NCBI GenBank assembly: GCA_038205135.1
Contig: JBBRCF010000028.1
Coordinates: 1 to 30,951 of the forward strand
DNA from: UBA9554 sp038205135
GTDB lineage: Bacteria; Pseudomonadota; Alphaproteobacteria; Rhodobacterales; Rhodobacteraceae
Reading direction: 5' to 3'
DNA length: 30,951 nucleotides
Shown here piece after piece: positions 22,589 to 30,951 of this stretch (positions are counted from its first letter, which is position 1; each line of letters opens with the position of its first letter). Position numbers and translations under genes: made by a program. The notes under the pieces are model-generated. The model did no database searches, was not told the origin of the DNA, and saw nothing but the letters and a program-made list of their open reading frames with translations.

Positions 22589-25500
22589 ATGACCACCTAT
22601 GATGACGCCTGGGTTGCCCGCGAAGAAGCCAAACGCGCCTGGCTGGCGGAAAACGGACTGTATCACGACAGCGAAGAACATTCGTCTTGCGGCGTGGGTC
22701 TGGTGGTTGCGCTGGATGGCAAGGCAAGCCGCCGCGTGGTGGATAACAGCATCGCCGCGCTGAAGGCGGTCTGGCATCGCGGTGCGGTGGATGCGGATGG
22801 CAAGACCGGCGATGGCGCGGGCATCCATGTGCAGATCCCGGTGCCGTTTTTCTATGACCAGATCCGCCGTACCGGGCACGAACCTCGCACGGATCAGCTG
22901 ATTGCCGTGGGACAGGTGTTTCTGCCGCGCACCAACTTTGGCGCGCAGGAAACCTGCCGCACAATCGTCGAATCCGAAGTGTTGCGGATGGGGTATTACA
23001 TTTATGGCTGGCGGCATGTGCCGGTCGATATTTCCTGTCTGGGCGAAAAGGCCAACGCGACGCGGCCGGAAATCGAGCAGATCCTGATCTCCAACGTCAA
23101 GGGCGTGGACGAAGAAACGTTCGAGCGCGAATTATATGTCATCCGCCGCCGCATCGAAAAGGCGGTCACGGCGGCCGGCATTCAGGGCATGTACGTCTGT
23201 TCGCTGTCCTGCCGGTCGATCATCTACAAAGGCATGATGCTGGCCGAACAGGTGGCGGTGTTTTACCCCGACCTGATGGATGACCGGTTCGAATCCGCCT
23301 TTGCGATCTATCACCAGCGCTATTCCACCAACACCTTTCCGCAATGGTGGCTGGCGCAACCGTTCCGCATGTTGGCGCATAACGGCGAGATCAACACGCT
23401 GAAGGGCAACACCAACTGGATGCGCAGCCATGAAATCCGCATGGCCTCGAGCGCCTTTGGTGATCTGGCCGAGGATATCAAGCCGATCATTCAGCCGGGA
23501 TCGTCCGATTCTGCCGCGCTGGATGCCGTGTTCGAAGTGCTGGTGCGTGCGGGGCGCAATGCGCCGATGGCGAAAACCATGCTGGTTCCGGAAAGCTGGT
23601 CCAAGCAGGCGGTGGAACTGCCGCAGACGTGGCGCGACATGTATTCCTACTGCAATTCGGTGATGGAACCGTGGGACGGGCCGGCCGCGCTGGCGATGAC
23701 CGATGGCCGCTGGGTCTGTGGTGGGCTGGACCGCAACGGGCTGCGCCCGATGCGTTATGTCGTGACCGGGGACAACCTGCTGATCGCCGGGTCCGAAGCC
23801 GGCATGGTGCCCGTTGATGAAACCACCGTGCGCGAAAAGGGCGCGTTGGGACCGGGCCAGATGATCGCTGTGGACATGAAGGAAGGCCGTCTGTTCCGCG
23901 ACACCGAGATCAAGGACAAACTCGCCGCCGCTCAGCCGTTCGGCGATTGGGTCGGCAAGATCAACGAGCTGGACGACAAGCTGTCCCAGATCGAAGAGCG
24001 CGCGCTGTTCACCGGGTCTGAACTGCGCAAGCGGCAGGTCGCCGCCGGGTTCACGATCGAAGATCTGGAACAGGTGCTGGCGCCGATGGCCGAGGACGCC
24101 AAAGAGGCGCTGGCGTCGATGGGCGATGACACGCCGCCCGCCGTGCTGTCGTCGAAATACCGGCCGCTTTCACATTATTTCCGCCAGAACTTCAGCCAGG
24201 TCACCAACCCGCCAATCGACAGCTTGCGCGAATACCGGGTGATGAGCCTGAAAACCCGGTTCGGCAACCTCAAGAACGTGCTGGACGAATCGAGCGCGCA
24301 GACCGAGATTTTCGTGCTGGGCAGCCCGTTCGTCGGCAACGCGCAATGGGATGCGATGGTCGGCAGTTTCAACGCCGATGTCGCGGTAATCGACTGCACC
24401 TTTCCGGTGGATGCCGATCCCGATGCGCTGCGCGGCAATCTGGAGCGCATCCGGTCGGAAGCCGAGGATGCCGTGCGGTCCGGTGCCGGCCACATCTGCC
24501 TGACCGACATGGATCAGGGCGATGGCCGCGTGCCGATGCCGATGATTTTGGCGACCAGCGCCGTGCACAGCCACCTGACCCGCAAGGGTCTGCGCACCTT
24601 CTGTTCGCTGAACGTGCGGTCGGCGGAATGCATCGACCCCCATTATTTCGCCGTGCTGATCGGTTGCGGCGCCACCGTAGTGAACCCCTATCTGGCCGAA
24701 GACAGCCTTGCCGACCGGATTCAGCGCGGATTGCTGGACCTGTCGCTGACAGATGCCGTCGCGCGCTATCGCGAGGCCATCGATCAGGGCATGCTGAAGA
24801 TCATGGCCAAGATGGGGATTTCGGTGATTTCGTCCTATCGCGGCGGGCTGAATTTCGAGGCGGTGGGGCTATCCCGCGCGATGTGCGCGGAATATTTTCC
24901 CGGTCTGACCAGCCGGATTTCCGGCATCGGTGTGACGGGTATCCAGCGCGAAGCCGAAGAAATCCATGCTACCGGCTGGCGCGCCAGCGACGTGGTGTTG
25001 CCGATCGGCGGTTTTTACAAGGCGCGGCGTTCGGGCGAAACCCATGCCTGGGAAGCGTCCGGCATGCATCTGCTGCAATCGGCCTGTGACCGGTCGTCCT
25101 ACGAACTGTGGAAACAGTATTCCGCGCGCATGCAGTCAGCCCCGCCGATCCATCTGCGCGACCTGTTGGCGATCAAGCCGCTGGGCAAGGCGATCCCGCT
25201 GGAAGAGGTCGAAAGCATCACCTCGATCCGCAAGCGGTTCGTGACGCCGGGCATGTCGCTGGGCGCACTGGGGCCAGAGGCGCATAAAACGCTGAACGTC
25301 GCGATGAACCGCATCGGCGCCAAGTCCGACAGCGGCGAGGGCGGCGAAGATCCGGCGCATTTCCTGCCGGAACCCAATGGCGACAACCCGTCGGCCAAGA
25401 TAAAGCAGGTTGCATCGGGCCGGTTCGGCGTGACGGCGGAATACCTGAACGCCTGCGAGGAACTGGAAATCAAGATAGCGCAGGGTGCCAAGCCCGGCGA

Positions 25501-27127
25501 AGGCGGGCAATTGCCCGGCATGAAGGTCACCGACCTGATCGCGCGGCTGCGCCACTCGACCAAGGGCGTGACGCTGATTTCGCCGCCACCGCATCACGAC
25601 ATCTATTCCATCGAAGATCTCGCCCAGCTGATCTATGACCTGAAACAGATCAACCCGCGCGCCAAGGTAACGGTGAAACTTGTGGCGGCCAGCGGTGTAG
25701 GTACCATCGCGGCGGGGGTGGCAAAGGCCAAGGCCGATATCATTCTGATATCGGGGCACAATGGCGGCACCGGTGCTTCGCCCGCGACCTCGATCAAGTT
25801 TGCGGGCCTGCCCTGGGAAATGGGCCTGACCGAAGCGCATCAGGTGCTGTCGATGAACAACCTGCGCGACCGCGTGACGCTGCGCACCGACGGGGGCCTG
25901 CGCACCGGGCGTGACATCGTGATGGCCGCGATGCTGGGGGCCGAAGAGTACGGCATCGGTACCGCTGCGCTGATCGCGATGGGGTGCATCATGGTGCGAC
26001 AGTGCCAGTCGAACACCTGTCCGGTGGGCGTCTGTACCCAGAACGAGGAACTGCGCAAGAAATTCACCGGTACGGCGGACAAGGTGGTGAACCTGATCAC
26101 CTTCTATGCCCAAGAGGTGCGGGAAATCCTCGCCTCGATCGGGGCGCGGTCGATGGATGACATCATCGGGCGGGCGGACCTGCTGGGGCAGGTCAGCCGC
26201 GGAGCCGCGCATCTGGATGATCTGGACCTGAACCCGCTGCTGATCACCGTCGATGGTGCACGCGAGATCAAATATGATCGGTCGAAGCCGCGCAATGTGG
26301 TGCCTGACACGCTGGATGCCGAGATTGTCCGCGATGCCGCGCGGTTCCTCGAAGATGGCGAAAAGATGCAGCTTTCCTATGCTGTGCAGAATACGCATCG
26401 CACTGTGGGCACGCGGGTTTCCAGCCATATCGTGCGCCGGTTCGGCATGCGCAATGCGTTGCAACCCGATCATCTGACGGTGAAACTGACCGGGTCGGCG
26501 GGGCAATCGCTGGGCGCGTTCGCGGTACCGGGGCTGAAGATCGAGGTGTCGGGCGATGCCAACGATTACGTCGGCAAGGGCCTGTCGGGCGGTACCATCG
26601 TGGTGCGCCCGCCGATGTCCAGCCCGCTGCGGGCCGAGGACAATACCATCATCGGCAACACGGTGCTGTATGGCGCGACCGACGGCTATCTGTTTGCCGC
26701 AGGGCGTGCTGGCGAGCGGTTCGCGGTGCGCAATTCGGGTGCCAAGGTGGTGATCGAGGGCTGCGGATCGAACGGTTGCGAATACATGACCGGCGGTGTG
26801 GCGGTCATTCTGGGCCGGATCGGGGCCAACTTTGGCGCCGGGATGACCGGTGGCATGGCCTATATCCATGACCCGGACGGGACCGCGCTGGACCTGATGA
26901 ACCTTGAAACGCTGGTGACCAACACGGTGACGGTGCCCTATTGGGAAGATCAGCTGAAGTTGCTGATTGAACGGCACGCACGCGAAACCCGCAGCGTCAA
27001 GGCCGACCGCATTCTGGCCAACTGGGCCGTGGAACGCGGGCATTTCATCCAGATCTGCCCCAAGGAAATGCTGGTGCATATCCCGCATCCCCTGACGCTG
27101 GAACAAAAGGCTGTTCCGGCGGAATAA
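22589..27127 (+). CDS. gltB: Glutamate synthase (NADPH) large subunit GltB
   Basis: Iron-sulfur flavoprotein making glutamate from 2-oxoglutarate and glutamine, the GOGAT half of ammonium assimilation. The 1512 residues cover four parts. A short propeptide is removed to expose the catalytic C34 (HSSCGVGLV) of the class-II glutamine amidotransferase domain, which runs to about residue 430. A central domain follows. The FMN-binding synthase domain (about 850-1220) includes GAKPGEGGQLPG and SGHNGGTGASP, with [3Fe-4S] cysteines C1133, C1139 and C1144 in the 6/5 spacing known from Azospirillum. The last part is a C-terminal glycine-rich GXGXG beta-helix domain (about 1260-1480). AAGGAG at 22575-22580 is eight bases before the ATG. 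Two hairpins follow the stop. Confidence 0.98.
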   Translation: MTTYDDAWVAREEAKRAWLAENGLYHDSEEHSSCGVGLVVALDGKASRRVVDNSIAALKAVWHRGAVDADGKTGDGAGIHVQIPVPFFYDQIRRTGHEPRTDQLIAVGQVFLPRTNFGAQETCRTIVESEVLRMGYYIYGWRHVPVDISCLGEKANATRPEIEQILISNVKGVDEETFERELYVIRRRIEKAVTAAGIQGMYVCSLSCRSIIYKGMMLAEQVAVFYPDLMDDRFESAFAIYHQRYSTNTFPQWWLAQPFRMLAHNGEINTLKGNTNWMRSHEIRMASSAFGDLAEDIKPIIQPGSSDSAALDAVFEVLVRAGRNAPMAKTMLVPESWSKQAVELPQTWRDMYSYCNSVMEPWDGPAALAMTDGRWVCGGLDRNGLRPMRYVVTGDNLLIAGSEAGMVPVDETTVREKGALGPGQMIAVDMKEGRLFRDTEIKDKLAAAQPFGDWVGKINELDDKLSQIEERALFTGSELRKRQVAAGFTIEDLEQVLAPMAEDAKEALASMGDDTPPAVLSSKYRPLSHYFRQNFSQVTNPPIDSLREYRVMSLKTRFGNLKNVLDESSAQTEIFVLGSPFVGNAQWDAMVGSFNADVAVIDCTFPVDADPDALRGNLERIRSEAEDAVRSGAGHICLTDMDQGDGRVPMPMILATSAVHSHLTRKGLRTFCSLNVRSAECIDPHYFAVLIGCGATVVNPYLAEDSLADRIQRGLLDLSLTDAVARYREAIDQGMLKIMAKMGISVISSYRGGLNFEAVGLSRAMCAEYFPGLTSRISGIGVTGIQREAEEIHATGWRASDVVLPIGGFYKARRSGETHAWEASGMHLLQSACDRSSYELWKQYSARMQSAPPIHLRDLLAIKPLGKAIPLEEVESITSIRKRFVTPGMSLGALGPEAHKTLNVAMNRIGAKSDSGEGGEDPAHFLPEPNGDNPSAKIKQVASGRFGVTAEYLNACEELEIKIAQGAKPGEGGQLPGMKVTDLIARLRHSTKGVTLISPPPHHDIYSIEDLAQLIYDLKQINPRAKVTVKLVAASGVGTIAAGVAKAKADIILISGHNGGTGASPATSIKFAGLPWEMGLTEAHQVLSMNNLRDRVTLRTDGGLRTGRDIVMAAMLGAEEYGIGTAALIAMGCIMVRQCQSNTCPVGVCTQNEELRKKFTGTADKVVNLITFYAQEVREILASIGARSMDDIIGRADLLGQVSRGAAHLDDLDLNPLLITVDGAREIKYDRSKPRNVVPDTLDAEIVRDAARFLEDGEKMQLSYAVQNTHRTVGTRVSSHIVRRFGMRNALQPDHLTVKLTGSAGQSLGAFAVPGLKIEVSGDANDYVGKGLSGGTIVVRPPMSSPLRAEDNTIIGNTVLYGATDGYLFAAGRAGERFAVRNSGAKVVIEGCGSNGCEYMTGGVAVILGRIGANFGAGMTGGMAYIHDPDGTALDLMNLETLVTNTVTVPYWEDQLKLLIERHARETRSVKADRILANWAVERGHFIQICPKEMLVHIPHPLTLEQKAVPAE

Positions 27128-27135
27128 GGCCGCGC

Positions 27136-27206
27136 GGGATGGGGGCTGCCCCTGTCCCGTGCATCCGGACACGGCGGGCGGGCTGGACAAGCGCGCCCGC
27201 CGCTTT
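27136..27206 (+). terminator. Tandem hairpins after gltB, probable terminator
   Basis: The first hairpin pairs GGGATGGGGG (27136-27145) with CCCCTGTCCC (27149-27158), ten pairs including two G-U wobbles around a CTG loop, and has no T-run. The second pairs CGGCGGGCG (27172-27180) with CGCCCGCCG (27194-27202), plus an inner GCT/AGC after one mismatch, and is followed by CTTT (27203-27206). The second resembles a weak intrinsic terminator for the gltD-gltB transcript. Confidence 0.6.
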
Positions 27207-27246
27207 CATGTAGAACACATGCGGGGTTCCGGACAGGCAAGGCGGC

Positions 27247-27969
27247 ATGGCGCGACAGGTAAAGACAAAGGTGGCGCCGCGCTCACCACGGCGCCGGTCC
27301 ATCAGGACATGGTTCTGGCGACTGGCTGCAGGTTTGCCCGCGCTGCTGGTGCTATGGGTTGCGGCCTATGCCGTCATCAATCCGCCCACCACCCCCTACA
27401 TGATCGGCGAGGCGCGGGTGCTGGGCGAGGTCGAACAGGAATGGGTCGATGTCGATGCCGTGTCGCCGATGCTGCTGCGCGCCATCGTGGCGGCGGAGGA
27501 TGCGAATTTCTGCCGTCACTGGGGGTTCGACATCGCCGCTATCCGGGATGCGATCGAGGGTGGCGCGGATCGCGGCGCCTCGACGCTGACGCAGCAGGTG
27601 GTGAAAAACGCGTTCCTGTGGCACGGGCGGTCGTGGCCGCGCAAGGCGCTGGAGGGCGTGATGACGCCGCTGGTGGAACTGTTCTGGTCCAAGCGGCGCA
27701 TCCTCGAGGTCTATGTCAATATTGTCGAATTCGACGAAGGCGTGTTCGGGGTTGCCGCCGCCGCGCAGCATCATTTCCGGGTCGGTGCGGGCGAATTGAC
27801 CGATGTGCAGTCCGCGCGGCTGGCCATGGTGCTGCCGGCGCCGAAATTGCGCTCGGCCAGCGCGCCCACCGACCTGCAACGGCGGCGTACCGCAGCGATT
27901 CTGGACGGCGCGCAGACCATCGCCGCCGATGGCCGGGATGACTGTTTCGACGACTCCGCCGGGGATTGA
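27247..27969 (+). CDS. mtgA: Monofunctional biosynthetic peptidoglycan transglycosylase MtgA
   Basis: Membrane-anchored GT51 glycosyltransferase that polymerises lipid II into glycan strands in the periplasm without a transpeptidase domain. The 240-residue protein has a basic N terminus, a single transmembrane helix at about 23-45, and the GT51 motifs: catalytic E84 in VAAEDANFCRHWGFD, GGADRGASTLTQQVVKN, RKALEG, and KRRILEVYVNIVEFDEGVFGV. The length is normal for MtgA (about 230-240). The ATG at 27247 is preceded by AAGG, and the upstream gap of 119 bases contains the gltB terminator hairpins, so it likely has its own promoter. The following GST gene begins 51 bases after its stop. Confidence 0.95.
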   Translation: MARQVKTKVAPRSPRRRSIRTWFWRLAAGLPALLVLWVAAYAVINPPTTPYMIGEARVLGEVEQEWVDVDAVSPMLLRAIVAAEDANFCRHWGFDIAAIRDAIEGGADRGASTLTQQVVKNAFLWHGRSWPRKALEGVMTPLVELFWSKRRILEVYVNIVEFDEGVFGVAAAAQHHFRVGAGELTDVQSARLAMVLPAPKLRSASAPTDLQRRRTAAILDGAQTIAADGRDDCFDDSAGD

Positions 27970-28020
27970 AATCCCGGCGCTGCCGGGGCATGCAAGGATA
28001 TCCTGCGATAGATCGGACCC

Positions 28021-28695
28021 ATGCCAGTGACTGCCCGCCTGTATCATGCTGCACTTTCGCCATTTTGCCGCAAGGTGCGCCTGAGCCTCGGTGAAAAGCG
28101 GATCGAATGCGTGCTGGAAGATGAACGGTACTGGGAACCGACGCCCGATTTCCTGCGCCGCAATCCGGCGGGCAAGGTGCCGGTGCTGCGCATCGACGGC
28201 CGCACCCTGACCGAAAGCGCGGCGATCTGCGAATGGCTGGAAGAGAAATTCCCCGATCCCGTCCTGATGCCGCGTGACCCGGACGCGCGTCACGAGGTGC
28301 GCCGCCTGATCGGCTGGTTCGACGACAAGTTCTATGCCGAAGTGACGTCAAAGCTGGTGTATGAACGGGTCAACAAAAAGGTAATGAAGCTGGGCTTTCC
28401 CGACAGCAAGAACGTCAAAGACGGGGCCCGCGCGATCAAGTTTCATCTGGATTACATGGCGTGGCTGCTGGAACAACGACGTTGGCTGGCGGGCGATACG
28501 ATGTCGCTGGCGGATTTTGCCGCCGCCGCGCATCTGTCCTGTCTGGACTATATCAGCGATGTGGACTGGAACCGGTCCGAGGTGGTCAAGGACTGGTATG
28601 CAAAGATCAAATCGCGGCCTGCGTTCCGGTCGATCCTGGCGGATCAGGTGCCGGGCTTTCCGCCGCCGGCGCATTATGCCGATCTGGATTTCTGA
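28021..28695 (+). CDS. Glutathione S-transferase family protein
   Basis: Cytosolic GST-fold protein of 224 residues. The N-terminal thioredoxin-like domain (about 1-82) includes LYHAALSPFCRKVRLSLGEK, with a C16 and S13 near the position of the active site, NPAGKVPVL containing the conserved cis-proline, and the glutathione-binding LTESAAICEWLEEKF. The C-terminal all-helical domain (about 90-215) has the N-capping motif LAGDTMSLADFAAAAHL. The substrate is unknown; members act in detoxification, disulfide reduction or dehalogenation. The ribosome site is weak. It lies between mtgA and queG in the same direction with gaps of 51 and 24 bases. Confidence 0.92.
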   Translation: MPVTARLYHAALSPFCRKVRLSLGEKRIECVLEDERYWEPTPDFLRRNPAGKVPVLRIDGRTLTESAAICEWLEEKFPDPVLMPRDPDARHEVRRLIGWFDDKFYAEVTSKLVYERVNKKVMKLGFPDSKNVKDGARAIKFHLDYMAWLLEQRRWLAGDTMSLADFAAAAHLSCLDYISDVDWNRSEVVKDWYAKIKSRPAFRSILADQVPGFPPPAHYADLDF

Positions 28696-28719
28696 TCTGC
28701 GCCGTAGCGCGACTTCGCC

Positions 28720-29775
28720 ATGACGGCGGACCTGAAATCTGCGCTGATCGCCCGCGCCCTCGCCGAAGGCTTTACAGCCGTGCGGGTGACCCGGCCGGAT
28801 GCGGTGCCGGACATGGCCGGGCGGTTGCGGGCGTTTCTGGACGCCGGCTATCACGGTCAGATGGACTGGCTGGCGGACCGGGCCGAATGGCGGGGTGACC
28901 CGGCGGCGTTGTGGCCGCAGGCGCGGTCGGTGGTGATGCTGGCGGAAAGCTATGCGCCGGATGACGATCCGCTGGCGGGGTTGGCGGCGCGGGATCGTGG
29001 CGTGATTTCGGTTTACGCGCGGGGCCGCGATTACCATGATCTGGTCAAGCGGCGGCTGAAACGGCTGGGGCGCTGGCTGATCGATCGCGCTTCCCAATCT
29101 GCCCAAAACTGCGAGATCAAGGTGTTCGTCGATACCGCGCCTGTGCCGGAAAAGGCGCTGGCGCAGGCGGCGGGGCTGGGCTGGCAGGGAAAGCACACCA
29201 ATCTGGTCAGTCGGGACATGGGCAACTGGGTGTTTCTGGGCGCGCTGTTCACGACCTATGAATTCGACCCTGATCCGGCGGAAACCGATCATTGCGGGGT
29301 CTGCACGCGGTGCCTTGATATCTGCCCGACGCGGGCCTTTGTGGCGCCCTATCGGATGGATGCGCGGCGCTGCATTTCCTATCTGACGATCGAACATCGC
29401 GGGCCGGTGGACGCAGAATTGCGCCCGCTGATGGGCAATCACATCTATGGCTGCGACGATTGTCTGGCGGTCTGCCCGTGGAACAAGTTTGCCACCGCGC
29501 CGACGGAAGACGGCTATGCGCCGCGTGATGGCATGGTGTTGCCTGAACTGGCCGCCTTGGCCGCGCTGGATGATGCCACGTTCCGGGCGCGGTTTGCGGG
29601 CAGTCCCGTCAAACGGATCGGGCGCGACCGGTTCGTGCGCAATGTGCTGTATGCCATCGGAAATTCCGGTCTGCCTGCGTTGCGGAGCGTGGCAATGGCG
29701 CGGGTTGATGATACGGATGCGGCGGTCGCGGATGCGGCGCGCTGGGCGGTTCAGCGCCTGACGAAAGGAAGCTGA
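28720..29775 (+). CDS. queG: Epoxyqueuosine reductase QueG
   Basis: Cobalamin- and Fe-S-dependent enzyme that reduces epoxyqueuosine to queuosine in tRNA, the last step of queuosine synthesis. The 351 residues carry the two [4Fe-4S] motifs: C192, C195, C198 and C202 (CGVCTRCLDICPT), and C218 with C245, C248 and C252 (GCDDCLAVCPWN). Also present are the catalytic-region VDTAPVPEKALA (with D138), the GWQGKHTNLVSRDMGNW cobalamin-pocket stretch, and a helical C-terminal region. The protein is shorter than the version with full HEAT repeats. The ATG at 28720 has no clear ribosome site. It is followed by the hydantoinase gene with one base between stop and start. Confidence 0.96.
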   Translation: MTADLKSALIARALAEGFTAVRVTRPDAVPDMAGRLRAFLDAGYHGQMDWLADRAEWRGDPAALWPQARSVVMLAESYAPDDDPLAGLAARDRGVISVYARGRDYHDLVKRRLKRLGRWLIDRASQSAQNCEIKVFVDTAPVPEKALAQAAGLGWQGKHTNLVSRDMGNWVFLGALFTTYEFDPDPAETDHCGVCTRCLDICPTRAFVAPYRMDARRCISYLTIEHRGPVDAELRPLMGNHIYGCDDCLAVCPWNKFATAPTEDGYAPRDGMVLPELAALAALDDATFRARFAGSPVKRIGRDRFVRNVLYAIGNSGLPALRSVAMARVDDTDAAVADAARWAVQRLTKGS

Positions 29776-29776
29776 G

Positions 29777-30951
29777 ATGGCGCTGTTGCTGGGTGTGGAT
29801 ACCGGGGGCACCTATACCGATGCGGTGCTGATCCGCGACGAACGCGATGTGATCGCCAGCGCCAAATCACTGACCACACGGCACGATCTGGCCATCGGCA
29901 TCGGTGGTGCGGTGCGGGCGGTGCTGGCACAGGCGCGCGTCGCTGCGCATGAGATTGCGCTGGCGTCGCTGTCGACCACGCTGGCCACCAATGCGCTGGT
30001 TGAAGGCCAGGGCGGGCGAGTCGGACTGATTTACATCGGGTTCGATGCGCGTGATCTGACGGCGCAGGGGTTGGCCGATGCGCTGGCAGGTGATCCGGCG
30101 CTGGTGCTGGCCGGCGGGCACAGCCATGCGGGCACCGAGGCCGCGCCGCTGGACTTGCCCGCGCTGGATGCCTGGCTGGACGCGCATGGCGATGTGTCGG
30201 CCTATGCGGTGGCGGCGCAATTCGCTACGCGCAATCCGGGTCATGAACTGGCCGCCGCAGCGCTGATCACCGCACGCACCGGGCGCCCCGTCAGCCTGTC
30301 GCATCACCTGTCCGCGCGGCTGAATGGGCCCAAACGGGCGCTGACGGCGGTGTTGAACGCGCGGCTGATCGGGTTGACGCATCGGTTGATCGGGCGCGCC
30401 GAGGAAATCCTGACCGAGATCGGCGTGACCGCACCTTTGATGGTGGTGCGCGGCGATGGCGCGCTGATTTCCGCGGCGCAGGCCAAAGAGCGCCCGATCG
30501 AAACCATTCTGTCCGGTCCGGCGGCCAGCATCGTCGGCGCGCGCTGGCTGACCGGGGCGGATACCGCGCTGGTGGCGGATATCGGTGGAACCACCACCGA
30601 TGTGGCGTTGTTGCGCGGCGGTCGGCCCGCGATCGACCCGCAGGGCGCGCGCGTCGGCGGCTGGCGGACGATGGTCGAGGCGGTGGCGATGCGGACCACC
30701 GGTCTGGGCGGCGATTCAGAAGTGCAGATGATCACCGACGGGTTGACGGGGGGCGTCACGCTGGGCCCCCGGCGGGTGGTGCCGGTTTCCTTGATGGCGC
30801 TGGACGCGCCCGATGTGGTGCATGGCGCGCTGGATGCGGCGTTGCGGTCCGCTGTGCCCGGTGAACATGACGCGCGTTTCGTGCGCCCCGTGGCCGGCGT
30901 GGCCGCGCAGGGGCTGACCGCGCGCGAGGCCGCGCTGCTGGCGCGCATCGA
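29777..30951 (+). CDS. Hydantoinase/oxoprolinase family protein, N-terminal part; cut by the window edge
   Basis: ATP-dependent hydrolase of the HyuA/oxoprolinase group, acting on cyclic amides such as hydantoins or 5-oxoproline. The first 391 codons are visible. They include the N-terminal VDTGGTYTDAVLI nucleotide-binding strand, LASLSTTLATNALVEG, then the hydantoinase_A domain with LSGPAASIVGARW, DIGGTTTDVALL (from D268) and TGLGGDSEVQ. The ATG at 29777 follows an AAAGGA site and lies one base after the queG stop. The partner HyuB, if separate, would lie downstream of the window. The family is sure; the substrate (hydantoin, acetone, oxoproline or other) cannot be told. Confidence 0.92.
   Translation, partial: MALLLGVDTGGTYTDAVLIRDERDVIASAKSLTTRHDLAIGIGGAVRAVLAQARVAAHEIALASLSTTLATNALVEGQGGRVGLIYIGFDARDLTAQGLADALAGDPALVLAGGHSHAGTEAAPLDLPALDAWLDAHGDVSAYAVAAQFATRNPGHELAAAALITARTGRPVSLSHHLSARLNGPKRALTAVLNARLIGLTHRLIGRAEEILTEIGVTAPLMVVRGDGALISAAQAKERPIETILSGPAASIVGARWLTGADTALVADIGGTTTDVALLRGGRPAIDPQGARVGGWRTMVEAVAMRTTGLGGDSEVQMITDGLTGGVTLGPRRVVPVSLMALDAPDVVHGALDAALRSAVPGEHDARFVRPVAGVAAQGLTAREAALLARI

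Noticed and set aside
25136..27190. 684-codon open frame antisense to gltB
   Set aside because: It lies wholly opposite a clear gltB with conserved motifs. High third-position GC removes stops from the antisense frame, and its translation is an R/H/Q/P-rich string with no domain.
27159..27941. 260-codon frame overlapping mtgA
   Set aside because: Out-of-frame shadow starting in the terminator region; mtgA has all GT51 motifs.
28348..29811. 487-codon antisense frame over the GST and queG genes
   Set aside because: Shadow of two real genes with recognisable catalytic and Fe-S motifs; no ribosome site or motif of its own.
1..30951. Mobile elements, CRISPR arrays, toxin-antitoxin or phage-defence systems
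   Set aside because: I saw no transposase, integrase, regularly spaced repeats or defence-gene motifs; the only short tandem repeats are the 13-mers and the 10-bp duplication.

Overview
The window is about 31 kb of GC-rich (roughly 64%, my estimate) chromosomal DNA. It is densely packed with high-GC3 genes, many joined by ATGA/GTGA overlaps. Gene content and order point to an alphaproteobacterium of the order Rhodobacterales (Roseobacter/Rhodobacter group). The evidence is the tRNA-Leu / short-rnd / kdsD / lptC-lptA-lptB / hpf / ptsN block without rpoN, a gltD-GFA-gltB arrangement, a GT14 enzyme with a long C-terminal extension, and an alpha-type heat-shock promoter (CTTG-N18-CCTATAT) in front of dnaK. 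I see no insertion sequence, prophage, plasmid or CRISPR signature. It reads as core chromosome with one surface-polysaccharide region.

Layout. (1) 1-1957: the N-terminal part of dnaK (minus, cut by the window edge), divergent from an alkB-like DNA repair dioxygenase. (2) 2003-5891: an orphan KpsM-like ABC-2 permease (minus), divergent from a coupled operon of cysQ, a divergent kdsB-like CMP-sugar synthetase and a GT2 glycosyltransferase. The divergent gap carries five tandem 13-bp repeats. (3) 6016-13367: galU, galE, a GT4, a GT2-like (PF13704-type) glycosyltransferase, a GT14 enzyme with a large extra domain, and a protein with two sulfotransferase-like halves. (4) 13372-18313 (minus): the envelope/stress block, read as tRNA-Leu(CAG), rnd, kdsD, lptC, lptA, lptB, then hpf and ptsN from their own promoter. 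(5) 18443-27127 (plus): a complex-I NDUFA9-like SDR protein, uppP, then gltD, a possible small ORF, a GFA-family zinc protein and gltB. (6) 27247-30951 (plus): mtgA, a GST, queG, and the start of a hydantoinase/oxoprolinase gene cut by the window edge.

How they fit together. Regions 2 and 3 look like precursor supply (UDP-glucose, UDP-galactose, a CMP-ulosonic acid), polymer assembly (four glycosyltransferases), sulfation (double sulfotransferase), removal of the sulfation by-product PAP (CysQ), and export (KpsM-like permease). I infer a sulfated, probably ulosonic-acid-anchored surface polysaccharide. The minus-strand block supplies Kdo precursor (KdsD) and LPS transport (LptC/A/B), and UppP recycles undecaprenyl carrier.

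The observations I find most worth checking are the double sulfotransferase with its link to cysQ, the tandem 13-mers upstream of the permease, a hairpin between tRNA-Leu and rnd that buries the rnd Shine-Dalgarno sequence, and paired ATAGGT-type repeats upstream of gltD.
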